Source: Bin55 sp965205545 (GTDB lineage Bacteria; Pseudomonadota; Gammaproteobacteria; Pseudomonadales; Azotimanducaceae). Taken from it: DNA of 64,000 nucleotides. Where the stretch lies: NCBI GenBank assembly GCA_965205545.1, contig OZ242170.1, positions 3,038,001 to 3,102,000 on the forward strand. The letters run 5' to 3'. Below are positions 35,850 to 43,976 of the stretch, piece after piece. The position numbers were made by a program, and so were the translations under genes. The notes beneath the pieces are model-generated. The model was not told the origin of the DNA and searched no databases. It saw only the letters and a program-made list of their open reading frames with translations. How positions within the stretch are numbered: position 1 is the first letter of the stretch; each line of letters begins with the position of its first letter.

Positions 35850-36269
35850 TTACCACTCTCCGGAGTTTGGCATGGAGGCCCAGGGCTCAGCCTGAGGCAT
35901 TGGGTTTCCAGATTGCAGCAGTTCAACTGAAATCCCGTCAGGTGATCGAACAAATGCCATATAGCCGTCACGGGGAGGGCGGTTGATAGTTACGCCAGCG
36001 TCCACGAGTCGTTGACAAAGCTCATAGATATTGTCCACGCGATAAGCGAGATGGCCAAAATTTCGACCCCCTTGGAGTTCCTCAGGATCCCAATTGTGGG
36101 TTAGTTCTACCTGAGCTTCGCCATCCCCGGGGGCTGCCAAGAACACAAGGGTGAATCTTCCTGCATCGTTGTCAATGCGTCGTAGTTCTTCGAGTCCCAG
36201 CTTGTTGCAATAGAAATCGAGAGAACTGTCTAGGTCAGATACCCTAACCATCGTGTGCAAGTACTTCAT
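35850..36269 (-). CDS. gloA: Lactoylglutathione lyase (glyoxalase I)
   Basis: Cytosolic metalloenzyme that converts the methylglyoxal-glutathione hemithioacetal into lactoylglutathione. The 139-residue protein matches the bacterial form in length. All four metal ligands are present: H5, E55, H73 and E116 (E. coli GloA: H5, E56, H74, E122). GGRNFGHLAYRVDNIY and the RSPDGISVELLQ ending are typical. The ATG at 36269 is chosen because it gives the family start MKYLHTMVRV; a 17-residue upstream extension has no support. A GC-rich hairpin follows the stop. Confidence 0.95.
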   Translation of the reverse strand: MKYLHTMVRVSDLDSSLDFYCNKLGLEELRRIDNDAGRFTLVFLAAPGDGEAQVELTHNWDPEELQGGRNFGHLAYRVDNIYELCQRLVDAGVTINRPPRDGYMAFVRSPDGISVELLQSGNPMPQAEPWASMPNSGEW

Positions 36270-36421
36270 GTCCCTAAAATCAATCGTCGAAAACGTGCAA
36301 ATCCTAGCAAATTGCGACATTCACGGGTACTAAGGCAGCGACGTACCCTGCGAAAGGCAGGAATTCGCATAGAGATTGGGTCCGGGAACAGAGTTTCCCA
36401 AGCAATGGTGTTGTAGCCAAT

Positions 36422-37213
36422 ATGGAATTTAGAGACAGAATTTGCGTAATCACTGGAGGAGCCAGTGGCATAGGCGCAGCGTGCGCCAAAGCGTTTGCCG
36501 AACAAGGCGCGCGTGTGTGTGTTGCTGATCTCAATCTCAGTGGGGCAAGAAAGGTAGCAGATTCAATTGGGGATGGTCTGGCCATTCAGTGCGATGTGGC
36601 TAATGAGGAGGAGGTCAATCAGCTGGTTTCCATATGTAGCAGGGAGCTGGGACCAATCGATCTCTTCTTTAGCAACGCAGGGATCGCGACAGGAGGCGAT
36701 CCACTAACGTCACACGTCGAGGATTGGAACCGCCAATGGGCGGTGAACGTCATGGCGCATGTGTACGCGGTACGTGCCGTCTTGCCTGCGATGCTTGAGA
36801 GGGGTAGCGGCTATCTGGTTCACACAGCTTCAATGGCGGGCATTCTGACAACGCACGGAAATGCAACCTACGCTACGACAAAACATGCGGTAGTAGGCTT
36901 GGCGGAATGGAATTCGATTACCTATCACAACAAAGGTGTTCGAACCTCATTGTTGGCGCCGTTAGGGGTCAACACCCCTATGCTTGGCAATTCAAGATCT
37001 GCCTTTGCAGCGAACGCTGCAGGTCCCATTCGAGAACCTGAGGAAGTGGCTCAAATGGTCGTGGAAGCTGTGGAAAATGAACGGTTCCTCATCTTGACCG
37101 ACCCGATTGCGCAAACTTGGATGGATCGCAAGGCAACCGATCTGGAACGGTGGCTAAATGGCATGCGACGACTTCAGCAACGTATCGAGGATGCCAGCCA
37201 ACCTCAGCAATAG
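36422..37213 (+). CDS. Short-chain dehydrogenase/reductase
   Basis: A 263-residue classical SDR. The Rossmann signature TGGASGIGAA (11-20), the NAGIA motif (85-89) and the catalytic S137, Y150 and K154 (YATTK) are all present. The Asp in VADLN after the second strand suggests NAD rather than NADP. The substrate is unknown. It is divergent from gloA with about 150 bases between and is followed by tRNA-Pro on the opposite strand. Confidence 0.9.
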   Translation: MEFRDRICVITGGASGIGAACAKAFAEQGARVCVADLNLSGARKVADSIGDGLAIQCDVANEEEVNQLVSICSRELGPIDLFFSNAGIATGGDPLTSHVEDWNRQWAVNVMAHVYAVRAVLPAMLERGSGYLVHTASMAGILTTHGNATYATTKHAVVGLAEWNSITYHNKGVRTSLLAPLGVNTPMLGNSRSAFAANAAGPIREPEEVAQMVVEAVENERFLILTDPIAQTWMDRKATDLERWLNGMRRLQQRIEDASQPQQ

Positions 37214-37238
37214 GACCGTCGTGTACATTGGGAGTAAC

Positions 37239-37315
37239 TGGTCGGAGTGGCCGGATTTGAACCGGCGGCCTCTGCCTCCCGAAGGCAGCGCTCTGCCAAA
37301 CTGAGCTACACTCCG
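37239..37315 (-). tRNA. tRNA-Pro, anticodon CGG
   Basis: Read on the minus strand, a full cloverleaf is visible: acceptor CGGAGTG pairs with CACTCCG; the D-arm starts TAGCTCAG; the anticodon stem CTGCC/GGCAG encloses TTCGGGA with anticodon CGG (37279-37281); the T-arm is GCCGG-TTCAAAT-CCGGC; discriminator A and encoded CCA follow. Total 77 bases with CCA. It reads proline codon CCG. Confidence 0.97.
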
Positions 37316-37354
37316 TAGATCAATGATTGTAAGTTGTTGATCCGTCCACGCAAG

Positions 37355-38356
37355 CTACTTCATTCGACACACAGCAATGTTCGCTAAGGCTTCTAGTCCT
37401 GCAGAGTAGGCGTTTTTGGGAACACGCGACAAAGCACTTAAGGACTGTTCCGTGTAGTGTTCAGCCTTAGTCCGCGTATAAGCTAGCGCACCAGAATCCT
37501 GTACGGCCAGCAATACTGAGTGTAGATCGTTAGCGGAACGCTGCACTAACGCGTTGCGAATGCAGTTAGCCTGCAACACCGAGCCATTCGCCATTGCATG
37601 AATGAGAGGAAGTGTAGCCTTGCCTTCAGCAAGATCTTGCCCAACGTTTTTCCCCATCGATTCGCTGCTGCCCGCATAGTCCAGCCAATCGTCAATCAAC
37701 TGATATGCCAATCCGAAGTAAAGGCCAAAATCTCGAAACGACCGTGCCGCAGATTCGCTGGCACTAGCAAGAACGGCTCCAGTGTGTGCGGAAGCTTGAA
37801 AGAGCATGGCAGTTTTGCGCCGAATAATCTCTAAGTATTGGTCTTCCGTGAGTTCTTCATTGCCGACATTTTGAAGTTGCAGCACCTCTCCTTCCGCGAT
37901 GCAGTTAGTTGCCTCGCTAATGATGGCCATCAATTCCATAGAACCGATGTCGACCATCAATTCGAATGCGCGCGAATAAAGAAAGTCTCCAACGAGAATA
38001 CTCGCGGAGTTGCCCCAAATTGCATTAGCAGTACGTCGATTTCTTCGCATTGTCGAACTGTCTACTACGTCGTCATGTAGGAGCGTAGCGGTATGCAGGA
38101 ATTCGACCAGCGCGGACAGCTTGATGTGATCCACACCGCGGTAGTCGCAAGCTCTCGCGACCAGCATTACGACTAACGGTCTAAGCCTCTTCCCTCCCGA
38201 GCCGATTATGTATTGTCCGATTTCGTTAATGAGCAGAACATCTGATTCGAGCTCCCGCTCAATCAGGTCGTTAAGAGCCTCAAAGCTCCCGGTCGTTAAC
38301 GAACGAACCTGATCCAGACTGGGCTCGGTGAGTAGCTCTGCAAGATTAGAGTTCAT
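37355..38356 (-). CDS. ispB: Octaprenyl/polyprenyl diphosphate synthase
   Basis: A 333-residue trans-prenyltransferase that builds the ubiquinone side chain from isopentenyl diphosphate. The first Asp-rich motif is LLHDDVVD and the second is QLIDDWLDY, with the substrate Lys/Arg segment GSGGKRLRP upstream. The ending (RVPKNAYSAGLEALANIAV) also fits. In gammaproteobacteria ispB is divergent from rplU-rpmA, as here, which strengthens the call. Chain length cannot be read from the sequence with certainty. Confidence 0.95.
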   Translation of the reverse strand: MNSNLAELLTEPSLDQVRSLTTGSFEALNDLIERELESDVLLINEIGQYIIGSGGKRLRPLVVMLVARACDYRGVDHIKLSALVEFLHTATLLHDDVVDSSTMRRNRRTANAIWGNSASILVGDFLYSRAFELMVDIGSMELMAIISEATNCIAEGEVLQLQNVGNEELTEDQYLEIIRRKTAMLFQASAHTGAVLASASESAARSFRDFGLYFGLAYQLIDDWLDYAGSSESMGKNVGQDLAEGKATLPLIHAMANGSVLQANCIRNALVQRSANDLHSVLLAVQDSGALAYTRTKAEHYTEQSLSALSRVPKNAYSAGLEALANIAVCRMK

Positions 38357-38654
38357 TTCTTTGAGTGCCCGATAATTGATTTCAATGTCAACGGAGTGCC
38401 TCGAACCCTGGTTTCCAACACCCTAAAACAAGAGCAGATTCAAAGAACGGCATATTCTTTGCATGTGCAGGACGTACTCATGATTAGGGGTTTTCGGCAA
38501 GTCAATAGTGATCTGAGTGTGAGGAGAATGAAGCCAACGAGATTTTACGCCCAACGGGTGCTAAAATGCGATCCTTCACGCGTCCAATGCCGTCTAGGCA
38601 GTGGTCGCCAACACATTAATGCGACTTGACCCAAGTACCAAGCAGGATAGCCAT
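38357..38654. promoter_or_regulatory. Divergent ispB / rplU promoter and leader region
   Basis: About 300 bases between divergent ispB and rplU. TAAAAT at 38562-38567 is a plausible -10 box for rplU, but I find no -35 at proper spacing, so the site is only suggested. AGGAT at about 38644-38648 is the likely rplU ribosome-binding site. No protein gene is convincing in this stretch. Confidence 0.4.
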
Positions 38655-38966
38655 ATGTACGCAGTATTTGAGAGTGGTGGCAAGCAACATCGCGTTTCTC
38701 AAGGCGATGTCCTGTCGCTTGAACGCTTAGCTGCCGAACCAGGCGATGAAGTCACATTTGAGACAGTAATGATGGTTGGCGAAGGTGGCGACATGACCAT
38801 TGGAAAACCGTTTGTCCCAAACGGCAAGGTGCTTGCACAAGTCGTACGTCATGAGCGAGCCAAGAAGATTCGAGTAGTAAAGTTCAAGAGACGCAAAAAC
38901 TACTTGCGCAGGGCTGGCCATCGGCAGGATGCAACGGTTGTCAAAGTAACTTCGATCGTCAAGTGA
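38655..38966 (+). CDS. rplU: 50S ribosomal protein L21
   Basis: A 103-residue ribosomal protein that binds 23S rRNA. It begins MYAVFESGGKQ, and contains KIRVVKFKRRKNYLRRAGHRQ near the C-terminus, both characteristic of L21. The length equals that of E. coli L21. The ATG at 38655 is supported by AGGAT upstream; a frame extension to 38601 is non-coding leader. It is followed by rpmA (15 bases) and obgE, the usual order. Confidence 0.98.
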   Translation: MYAVFESGGKQHRVSQGDVLSLERLAAEPGDEVTFETVMMVGEGGDMTIGKPFVPNGKVLAQVVRHERAKKIRVVKFKRRKNYLRRAGHRQDATVVKVTSIVK

Positions 38967-38981
38967 CAGAATAGGTGAACC

Positions 38982-39239
38982 ATGGCTCATAAGAAAGCTG
39001 GAGGCAAGACTCGAAACGGACGCGATTCCGAGTCGAAACGCCTTGGTATCAAGAAGTATGGCGGTCAGTTCGTTCGTGCTGGCAACATCCTTGTTAGACA
39101 ACGGGGAACCAAATTCCACGCTGGCGATAACGTTGGGTGCGGCAAGGATCACACACTGTTTGCAAAGGCGGACGGTGTAGTCGAGTTCAAGACACATGGC
39201 CGTTCAATGCGAAGCTACGTGAGCGTCGCTGCTTCCTAG
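38982..39239 (+). CDS. rpmA: 50S ribosomal protein L27
   Basis: An 85-residue protein at the peptidyl-transferase centre. The N-terminus MAHKKAGGKTRNGRDS and the following RLGIKKYGGQ and QRGTKFHAG segments are diagnostic. The length equals that of E. coli L27. Second gene of rplU-rpmA-obgE; the start codon sits 12 bases after the rplU stop region with AGGTG upstream. Confidence 0.98.
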   Translation: MAHKKAGGKTRNGRDSESKRLGIKKYGGQFVRAGNILVRQRGTKFHAGDNVGCGKDHTLFAKADGVVEFKTHGRSMRSYVSVAAS

Positions 39240-39289
39240 CAAAATCTGCCTTTTTGCTGCGTTCTACCTGAACCGGAGAGCGCAACGCG

Positions 39290-40456
39290 ATGAAGTTTGT
39301 CGACGAAGTCACGGTAACAGCCATTGCTGGTCACGGTGGAGACGGCTGCCTGAGTTTTCTACGTCGTGCCAACTATGCCAGAGGAGGGCCTGACGGCGGG
39401 AATGGCGGGGCTGGAGGAAGCGTGTATCTTGTTGGTGACCTGTCCCTAAACACGCTTGTCGATCTCAGATTCAAACCGCAGCTCAAGGCGCAAAATGGGC
39501 AACAAGGCAGTGGCTCTCTGAAAAAGGGCGCGAACGGAAAGTCTATCGACGTTCTGGTGCCCTGCGGAACCACCGTAGTTGACGACGAAACGCTGTTGGT
39601 TCTAGGCGATGTAACCGATCCGGGACAACGTCTACGGGTGGCACTTGGAGGCAAGGCAGGAAGGGGCAATGCCTCGTTCAAATCCAGTACCAATCGTGCT
39701 CCACGAATCACGACTCAAGGGGAACGCGGAGAAACTAGGCAGCTTCGGCTGCAATTGCGGGTCCTTGCAGACGTTGGTTTGCTCGGCATGCCGAATGCGG
39801 GCAAGTCCACGCTTCTTAGCGCAGTCTCCGCATCACGACCAAAAATCGCAGATTACCCGTTCACAACTTTACATCCTTCACTAGGCGTAGTCCGCGTGGG
39901 CACGGACAACAGCTTTGTCATTGCCGATGTTCCAGGATTGATTGCTGGAGCATCGCGAGGCCTGGGTCTAGGGCTTAGGTTCCTGCGGCACCTGACGAGG
40001 ACTTCGCTATTGCTCCATCTGGTAGATGTCAATCCCCCAGATGGCAGCGACCCATGTGTGAATCTCGAGTCAGTGGAAAACGAACTTGGGGAATACAGCG
40101 AAACATTAGCCAACACTCCCATCTACACAGTACTGACCAAAATAGACACGGTTTCTTCAAGCCAAGTGGACGCCATAACTGCCGCAATTGAGGAAATTGC
40201 GCCAAATCGACCCACGTTTGCCATATCGTCAGTTACTAATGCAGGGGTGTCGAAACTTATGAGTTTTCTTGGAGACCAAGTGCGTGAAGCGAAATCTTCT
40301 CTTGCAGAGGACTCCGACTACCGACTGAATGTTCAGTCAAGAAGAGACAGATTGGCGTTGGATACTCTCGATCGTTCCCTAGAGGAAAGACGCGCTATGA
40401 AGGACAATCCTAAAGCGGACGCCGAGTCGGTAGAAGTGGTATATAGGCGAGACTAG
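39290..40456 (+). CDS. obgE: Obg family GTPase (ribosome assembly)
   Basis: A 388-residue GTPase that binds the 50S subunit and takes part in ribosome maturation and stress response. The N-terminal glycine-rich Obg fold is clear (AGHGGDGCLSF, GGPDGGNGGAGG). The G domain follows with G1 GMPNAGKST, switch region YPFTTLHP, G3 DVPGL and G4 TKID (NKxD-type). The C-terminal tail is shorter than in E. coli and acidic/basic mixed. Third gene after rplU-rpmA. Confidence 0.97.
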   Translation: MKFVDEVTVTAIAGHGGDGCLSFLRRANYARGGPDGGNGGAGGSVYLVGDLSLNTLVDLRFKPQLKAQNGQQGSGSLKKGANGKSIDVLVPCGTTVVDDETLLVLGDVTDPGQRLRVALGGKAGRGNASFKSSTNRAPRITTQGERGETRQLRLQLRVLADVGLLGMPNAGKSTLLSAVSASRPKIADYPFTTLHPSLGVVRVGTDNSFVIADVPGLIAGASRGLGLGLRFLRHLTRTSLLLHLVDVNPPDGSDPCVNLESVENELGEYSETLANTPIYTVLTKIDTVSSSQVDAITAAIEEIAPNRPTFAISSVTNAGVSKLMSFLGDQVREAKSSLAEDSDYRLNVQSRRDRLALDTLDRSLEERRAMKDNPKADAESVEVVYRRD

Positions 40457-40487
40457 GTGTGCGAGTGACGATTTTGTTGCAGAGCTA

Positions 40488-40539
40488 CTCCGAATCTCGT
40501 TTACGTAAAAACGAATGATCTTGTCTAGATTATTCGGAG
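40488..40539. terminator. Inverted repeat between convergent obgE and rpsT
   Basis: CTCCGAAT (40488-40495) pairs with ATTCGGAG (40532-40539), with a further small stem TCGTTT/AAAACGA inside. It overlaps the rpsT stop codon and lies between convergent genes, so it may end both transcripts. There is no clean T-run, so Rho-independent activity is only moderately supported. Confidence 0.4.
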
Positions 40540-40802
40540 GTAGCGAGTAGTTTTATCTTGTGATTTAGACGAGACTTATGGCGTGCTGCCTTGTTTCGAT
40601 GAACTAGACCACGATTGACCATGGAGTCAATCACAGGGACCGCTTCCTTGTATGCATCGGTAGCTGCCTCGTAGTCGCCGGCTTCAACTTGGCTTTCTAC
40701 ACGTTTGATGAACGTGCGAAATCGTGTTCGATGACGCATGTTGCGTTGACGGTGCGCGTCGGCCTGACGGGCTCGTTTTCTTGCTTGAGCACTGTTTGCC
40801 AA
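40530..40802 (-). CDS. rpsT: 30S ribosomal protein S20
   Basis: A 90-residue basic, helical protein that binds 16S rRNA. ANSAQARKRARQADAHRQRNMRHRTRFRTF is reduced here to its key parts: SAQARKRARQ, then HRTRFRTFIK, and the ending NKAARHKSRLN, all typical of S20. The start codon is TTG at 40802 with GAGGA seven bases upstream. E. coli rpsT also uses UUG, which is linked to its autoregulation, so the weak start is probably functional. It is divergent from murJ. Confidence 0.97.
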   Translation of the reverse strand: MANSAQARKRARQADAHRQRNMRHRTRFRTFIKRVESQVEAGDYEAATDAYKEAVPVIDSMVNRGLVHRNKAARHKSRLNHKIKLLATSE

Positions 40803-40950
40803 GTGTGTTCCTCACATGATTGCGAAGTGGGCGCCGAAGACCGCCTCGCTTAGGCAGACTCGGCGCAGCATTATACTCACCTATGCCACATTCATCGCGC
40901 ACAACTCCTCTCTATTTGAAGACTCTCGTTGCGGTTAGAAGGCTATAGGC

Positions 40951-42516
40951 ATCGACACCAGCAATCAAACTGAAATTGACTCAGGCAGGCTCGGCTCTCG
41001 AAGCCTGACTGTAGCTTCTCTAACAGGTGCGTCGCGCATATTTGGATTGGCGCGAGATGTGGTTCTCTCGTCGTTTTTCGGCGCCGGCCACATTGCTGAC
41101 GCATTCTTCGTGGCATTTCGCATCCCGAATTTCTTCAGACGACTACTAGCTGAGGGAGCATTTGCACAAGCTTTTGTGCCGGTTCTGTCGGAATTCCAAG
41201 AAAGACGAAACCGGGAGGAACTGGAGCGATTCGTTCAAGCTGTCGCGGGCAACTTTGGTGTCGTCTTAATCGCAATATGCTTAATCGGGGTTGTTCTGGC
41301 ACCAGTCTTGGTCACCGTCTTTACTCTGGGAGGATGGAGAGGAGACAGCAGACAGGAACTGGCAACTGGACTCTTGCAGATCATGTTCCCCTATTTGGGA
41401 TTGATTTCACTGACAGCGTTTGTAGGCGCAATCCTCAACAGTTTCGGTCGATTCTCCGTACCTGCTTTTACACCAATTCTGCTCAATATCGCATTGATTG
41501 CCGGCGCTCTCTACGGGGGCAGGACATTTGAACAACCTGTGTATGCACTGGCATGGGCCGTAGCGATCGCAGGGGTGCTGCAGTTTGCATTTCACATGCC
41601 TTCGCTGGCCGCTCTAAAGCTGCTGAAGTTTCCAAGGATTGATTGGCGTTCGGAGGGAACCCGTCGAATGTTGCGACTGCTCGTGCCCGCGGTTTACGCT
41701 GCATCGGCTGGACAGATCAACATATTGGTTGGGACTATTCTCGCAGCAAGCCTGGCAGTTGGGAGCGTTTCGTGGCTCTACTATGCAGACCGACTAATTG
41801 AACTGCCGGTTGGGATGATTGCGATAGCCATCCAAACTGTGATTCTCCCAAACCTTTCAAAGTTGCACAGCCGAGATGATCTTGAAGGATTTCGCAGCAG
41901 TCTTGGGTGGGGAGTGCGTGTAGCCATCTTTCTGGGGGCTCCAGCTACGGTTGGTCTCTGCTGCGTTTCCGTTCCTCTAGTGTCGACCCTTTTCTTTCGT
42001 GGTGAATTCGTGGTTCAAGACATCTACATGGTTGCTATTGCGCTGCAAGCTTTTGCCGTCGGTGTTCTTCCTCTAATGTTGGTCAGGGTCGCCGCACCAG
42101 GCTTCTACGCGCGACACGACACGAAGACGCCGTTCAAGTACGCGTCAGTCGGGGTTGCTGTAAACATCGCCGTAAGTCTTTGCTTGTTCAAGCTGATTGG
42201 ACATGTGGGCATAGCTATTGCGACGAGTGTTGCCGCGACCGTTCAGTGCATTCTTCTGATGCAAGGATTGGCAAAGCGCGGCGATCTAATCTGGAATAGT
42301 TCGCTGAGCAAAACTTGCGTTCAGTCCGCATGTGCCTGTGTTGCGATGGCCATTGTCCTGGTAGTCCTAGCGCCTCGAGGGGAGTTTTGGCTAGTTGCTT
42401 CAATATGGTCTCGCGTCGGGTGGACAAGCCTTCTGTTAGGAGCCGGGGCTTTGTCATACTTTGTCGTTCTGTTTCTCTTTGGCGTACGGATCCGGCATTT
42501 CCTGGGCCACATGTAG
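40951..42516 (+). CDS. murJ: Lipid II flippase MurJ (start codon unclear)
   Basis: An integral membrane flippase (14 helices, MOP superfamily) that moves lipid II across the inner membrane for peptidoglycan synthesis. SRIFGLARDV then FFGAGHIADAFFVAFRIPNFFRR is reduced here to its key RIPNFFRRLLAEGAF element, which is the MurJ hallmark. The frame is open from 40939, yet contains no ATG, GTG or TTG before a TTG at 41047, which would remove the conserved first helix. An AUC at 40951 lies eight bases after AGAAGG and is my best guess (521 residues; E. coli 511). A sequencing error is the other explanation. Confidence 0.9.
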   Translation: MDTSNQTEIDSGRLGSRSLTVASLTGASRIFGLARDVVLSSFFGAGHIADAFFVAFRIPNFFRRLLAEGAFAQAFVPVLSEFQERRNREELERFVQAVAGNFGVVLIAICLIGVVLAPVLVTVFTLGGWRGDSRQELATGLLQIMFPYLGLISLTAFVGAILNSFGRFSVPAFTPILLNIALIAGALYGGRTFEQPVYALAWAVAIAGVLQFAFHMPSLAALKLLKFPRIDWRSEGTRRMLRLLVPAVYAASAGQINILVGTILAASLAVGSVSWLYYADRLIELPVGMIAIAIQTVILPNLSKLHSRDDLEGFRSSLGWGVRVAIFLGAPATVGLCCVSVPLVSTLFFRGEFVVQDIYMVAIALQAFAVGVLPLMLVRVAAPGFYARHDTKTPFKYASVGVAVNIAVSLCLFKLIGHVGIAIATSVAATVQCILLMQGLAKRGDLIWNSSLSKTCVQSACACVAMAIVLVVLAPRGEFWLVASIWSRVGWTSLLLGAGALSYFVVLFLFGVRIRHFLGHM

Positions 42517-42525
42517 AATTTGGGA

Positions 42526-43467
42526 ATGGAAATCATCCGTGGCCTCCACAATATTCGGCAACGCCATCAGGGATGTGTTAGCACCATTGGAACCTTCGAT
42601 GGTGTCCACGTAGGCCACAAGCAGCTTCTGAACCTGATGCACGGTAAAGCTCAAGATCTCGGCACCTCAAGTCTTCTTGTAACTTTCGAACCTCAACCAA
42701 GAGAGTATTTCCAAGGTGCACTGGTTCCTGCTCGACTGACCCGTTTTCGGGAAAAAATTCAGATTCTGAGCGAGGAAGGAGTTAGTCGGGTGCTCTGTAT
42801 TCCCTTTAACGAACGCACACGTCAGATCAGTGCGAAGGCAGTGATTGAACAGTTTCTAGTCGGCATGCTTGACGTCAAGTACTTAATCGTAGGTGACGAC
42901 TTTCGCTTCGGCACCAATGCAGAAGGGGACTTCGGCATGTTGCAACAAGCAGGAGAGCAATACGGATTTGGCGTAGACAAGGTTCTTGCTGTATCGGTAG
43001 ATGGATCGCGTGTTTCGAGCACTCGAATTCGTGAGTTGTTGGCGCAGGGCAACTTTGATTCTGCTGCGCGTCTGCTGGGTCGACCCTACTTTATGATGGG
43101 AACTGTCGTTCGCGGACAAAGACTAGGCAAGTCACTGGGAATTCCAACAGCCAATATTCGACTACAACGTTACAGAAGTGCGATTCAAGGAGTATTTGCC
43201 GTTTCCGTCTCGGGGCTCGACAAGGAGTACTTTGGCTCAGCTTATGTAGGTACTCGACCGACCATCAAAGGCACCGAACCGTTACTGGAAGTTCATTTGT
43301 TCAATTATGATGGCGATCTCTATGGTGCCCGATTGCGTGTCACATTCCTCAAGAAGTTTAGGGATGACAAAGAGTTTGCTTCCCTCCCAGCATTGCAGGA
43401 ACAAATGTGTAGGGATCTGGCAGACACTCGTCAATGGTTGCAGGCTCGAGAGGTATTGACGTACTGA
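42526..43467 (+). CDS. ribF: Bifunctional riboflavin kinase / FAD synthetase
   Basis: A 313-residue cytosolic enzyme making FMN and then FAD. The N-terminal FAD synthetase domain carries TIGTFDGVHVGH (the nucleotidyltransferase G-x-F-D-G-V-H-x-G-H motif) and VGDDFRFG; SSTRIRELL follows. The C-terminal kinase domain carries LGIPTANI and the AYVGTRPTIKG segment. The ATG at 42526 gives MEIIRGLHN as in E. coli. The stop overlaps the lspA start (TGATG). ileS, normally between ribF and lspA, is absent. Confidence 0.96.
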   Translation: MEIIRGLHNIRQRHQGCVSTIGTFDGVHVGHKQLLNLMHGKAQDLGTSSLLVTFEPQPREYFQGALVPARLTRFREKIQILSEEGVSRVLCIPFNERTRQISAKAVIEQFLVGMLDVKYLIVGDDFRFGTNAEGDFGMLQQAGEQYGFGVDKVLAVSVDGSRVSSTRIRELLAQGNFDSAARLLGRPYFMMGTVVRGQRLGKSLGIPTANIRLQRYRSAIQGVFAVSVSGLDKEYFGSAYVGTRPTIKGTEPLLEVHLFNYDGDLYGARLRVTFLKKFRDDKEFASLPALQEQMCRDLADTRQWLQAREVLTY

Positions 43468-43967
43468 TGCAACGCCTACCTCAAAGAAAACTGACGTGGT
43501 TTGCAATTAGCGGGATTGTGCTGGTGCTTGATCAGGTAACCAAGCTCATGGCTCTGGCATGGCTAAATGTTCTACCGACGCCGGTAATGCCCTTCTTGTC
43601 CCTGACGCTAGCGTGCAACACTGGTGCGGCCTTCAGTTTGTTGGAAGGCCAGAGTGCACTCCTTGCTGTGATTGGCATCTTTCTGGCTGCTCTGTTTGCC
43701 TATTTGATCGTTAGATTGCCCAAGGACCGTGTTCTAGAGGGATCTGCATTCTCTTTAATACTCGCTGGCGCGATTGGAAACGTGATTGATAGGCTCACAC
43801 GCGGTTGTGTAGTGGATTTCATCCATGTTCACCATGGCAACTGGCACTTTCCAATCTTCAACTTGGCCGACTCGGCAATAACAATCGGGGCGGCGCTCTG
43901 GATTCTCTCTCTAATCATGGATCAGAGAGAGGATTTTCCAGCCAAAGATGGGCAAATCGAAAACTAG
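43467..43967 (+). CDS. lspA: Lipoprotein signal peptidase (signal peptidase II)
   Basis: A 166-residue inner-membrane aspartic protease that cleaves prolipoprotein signal peptides. Four hydrophobic helices are visible. The catalytic aspartates are in GNVIDRL and FNLADSAI, and the N-terminal VLDQVTK motif is present. Length matches E. coli LspA (164). The ATG at 43467 overlaps the ribF stop, so expression is coupled. BamD, encoded convergently just downstream, is one of the lipoproteins it would process. Confidence 0.97.
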   Translation: MQRLPQRKLTWFAISGIVLVLDQVTKLMALAWLNVLPTPVMPFLSLTLACNTGAAFSLLEGQSALLAVIGIFLAALFAYLIVRLPKDRVLEGSAFSLILAGAIGNVIDRLTRGCVVDFIHVHHGNWHFPIFNLADSAITIGAALWILSLIMDQREDFPAKDGQIEN

Positions 43968-43976
43968 CCTCAACGG

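Noticed and set aside
40884..40949. A 21-codon ATG frame just before murJ, considered as its true N-terminus
   Set aside because: It is in a different frame and ends at a TAG before the conserved MurJ residues; joining it would need a frameshift with no slippery site seen.
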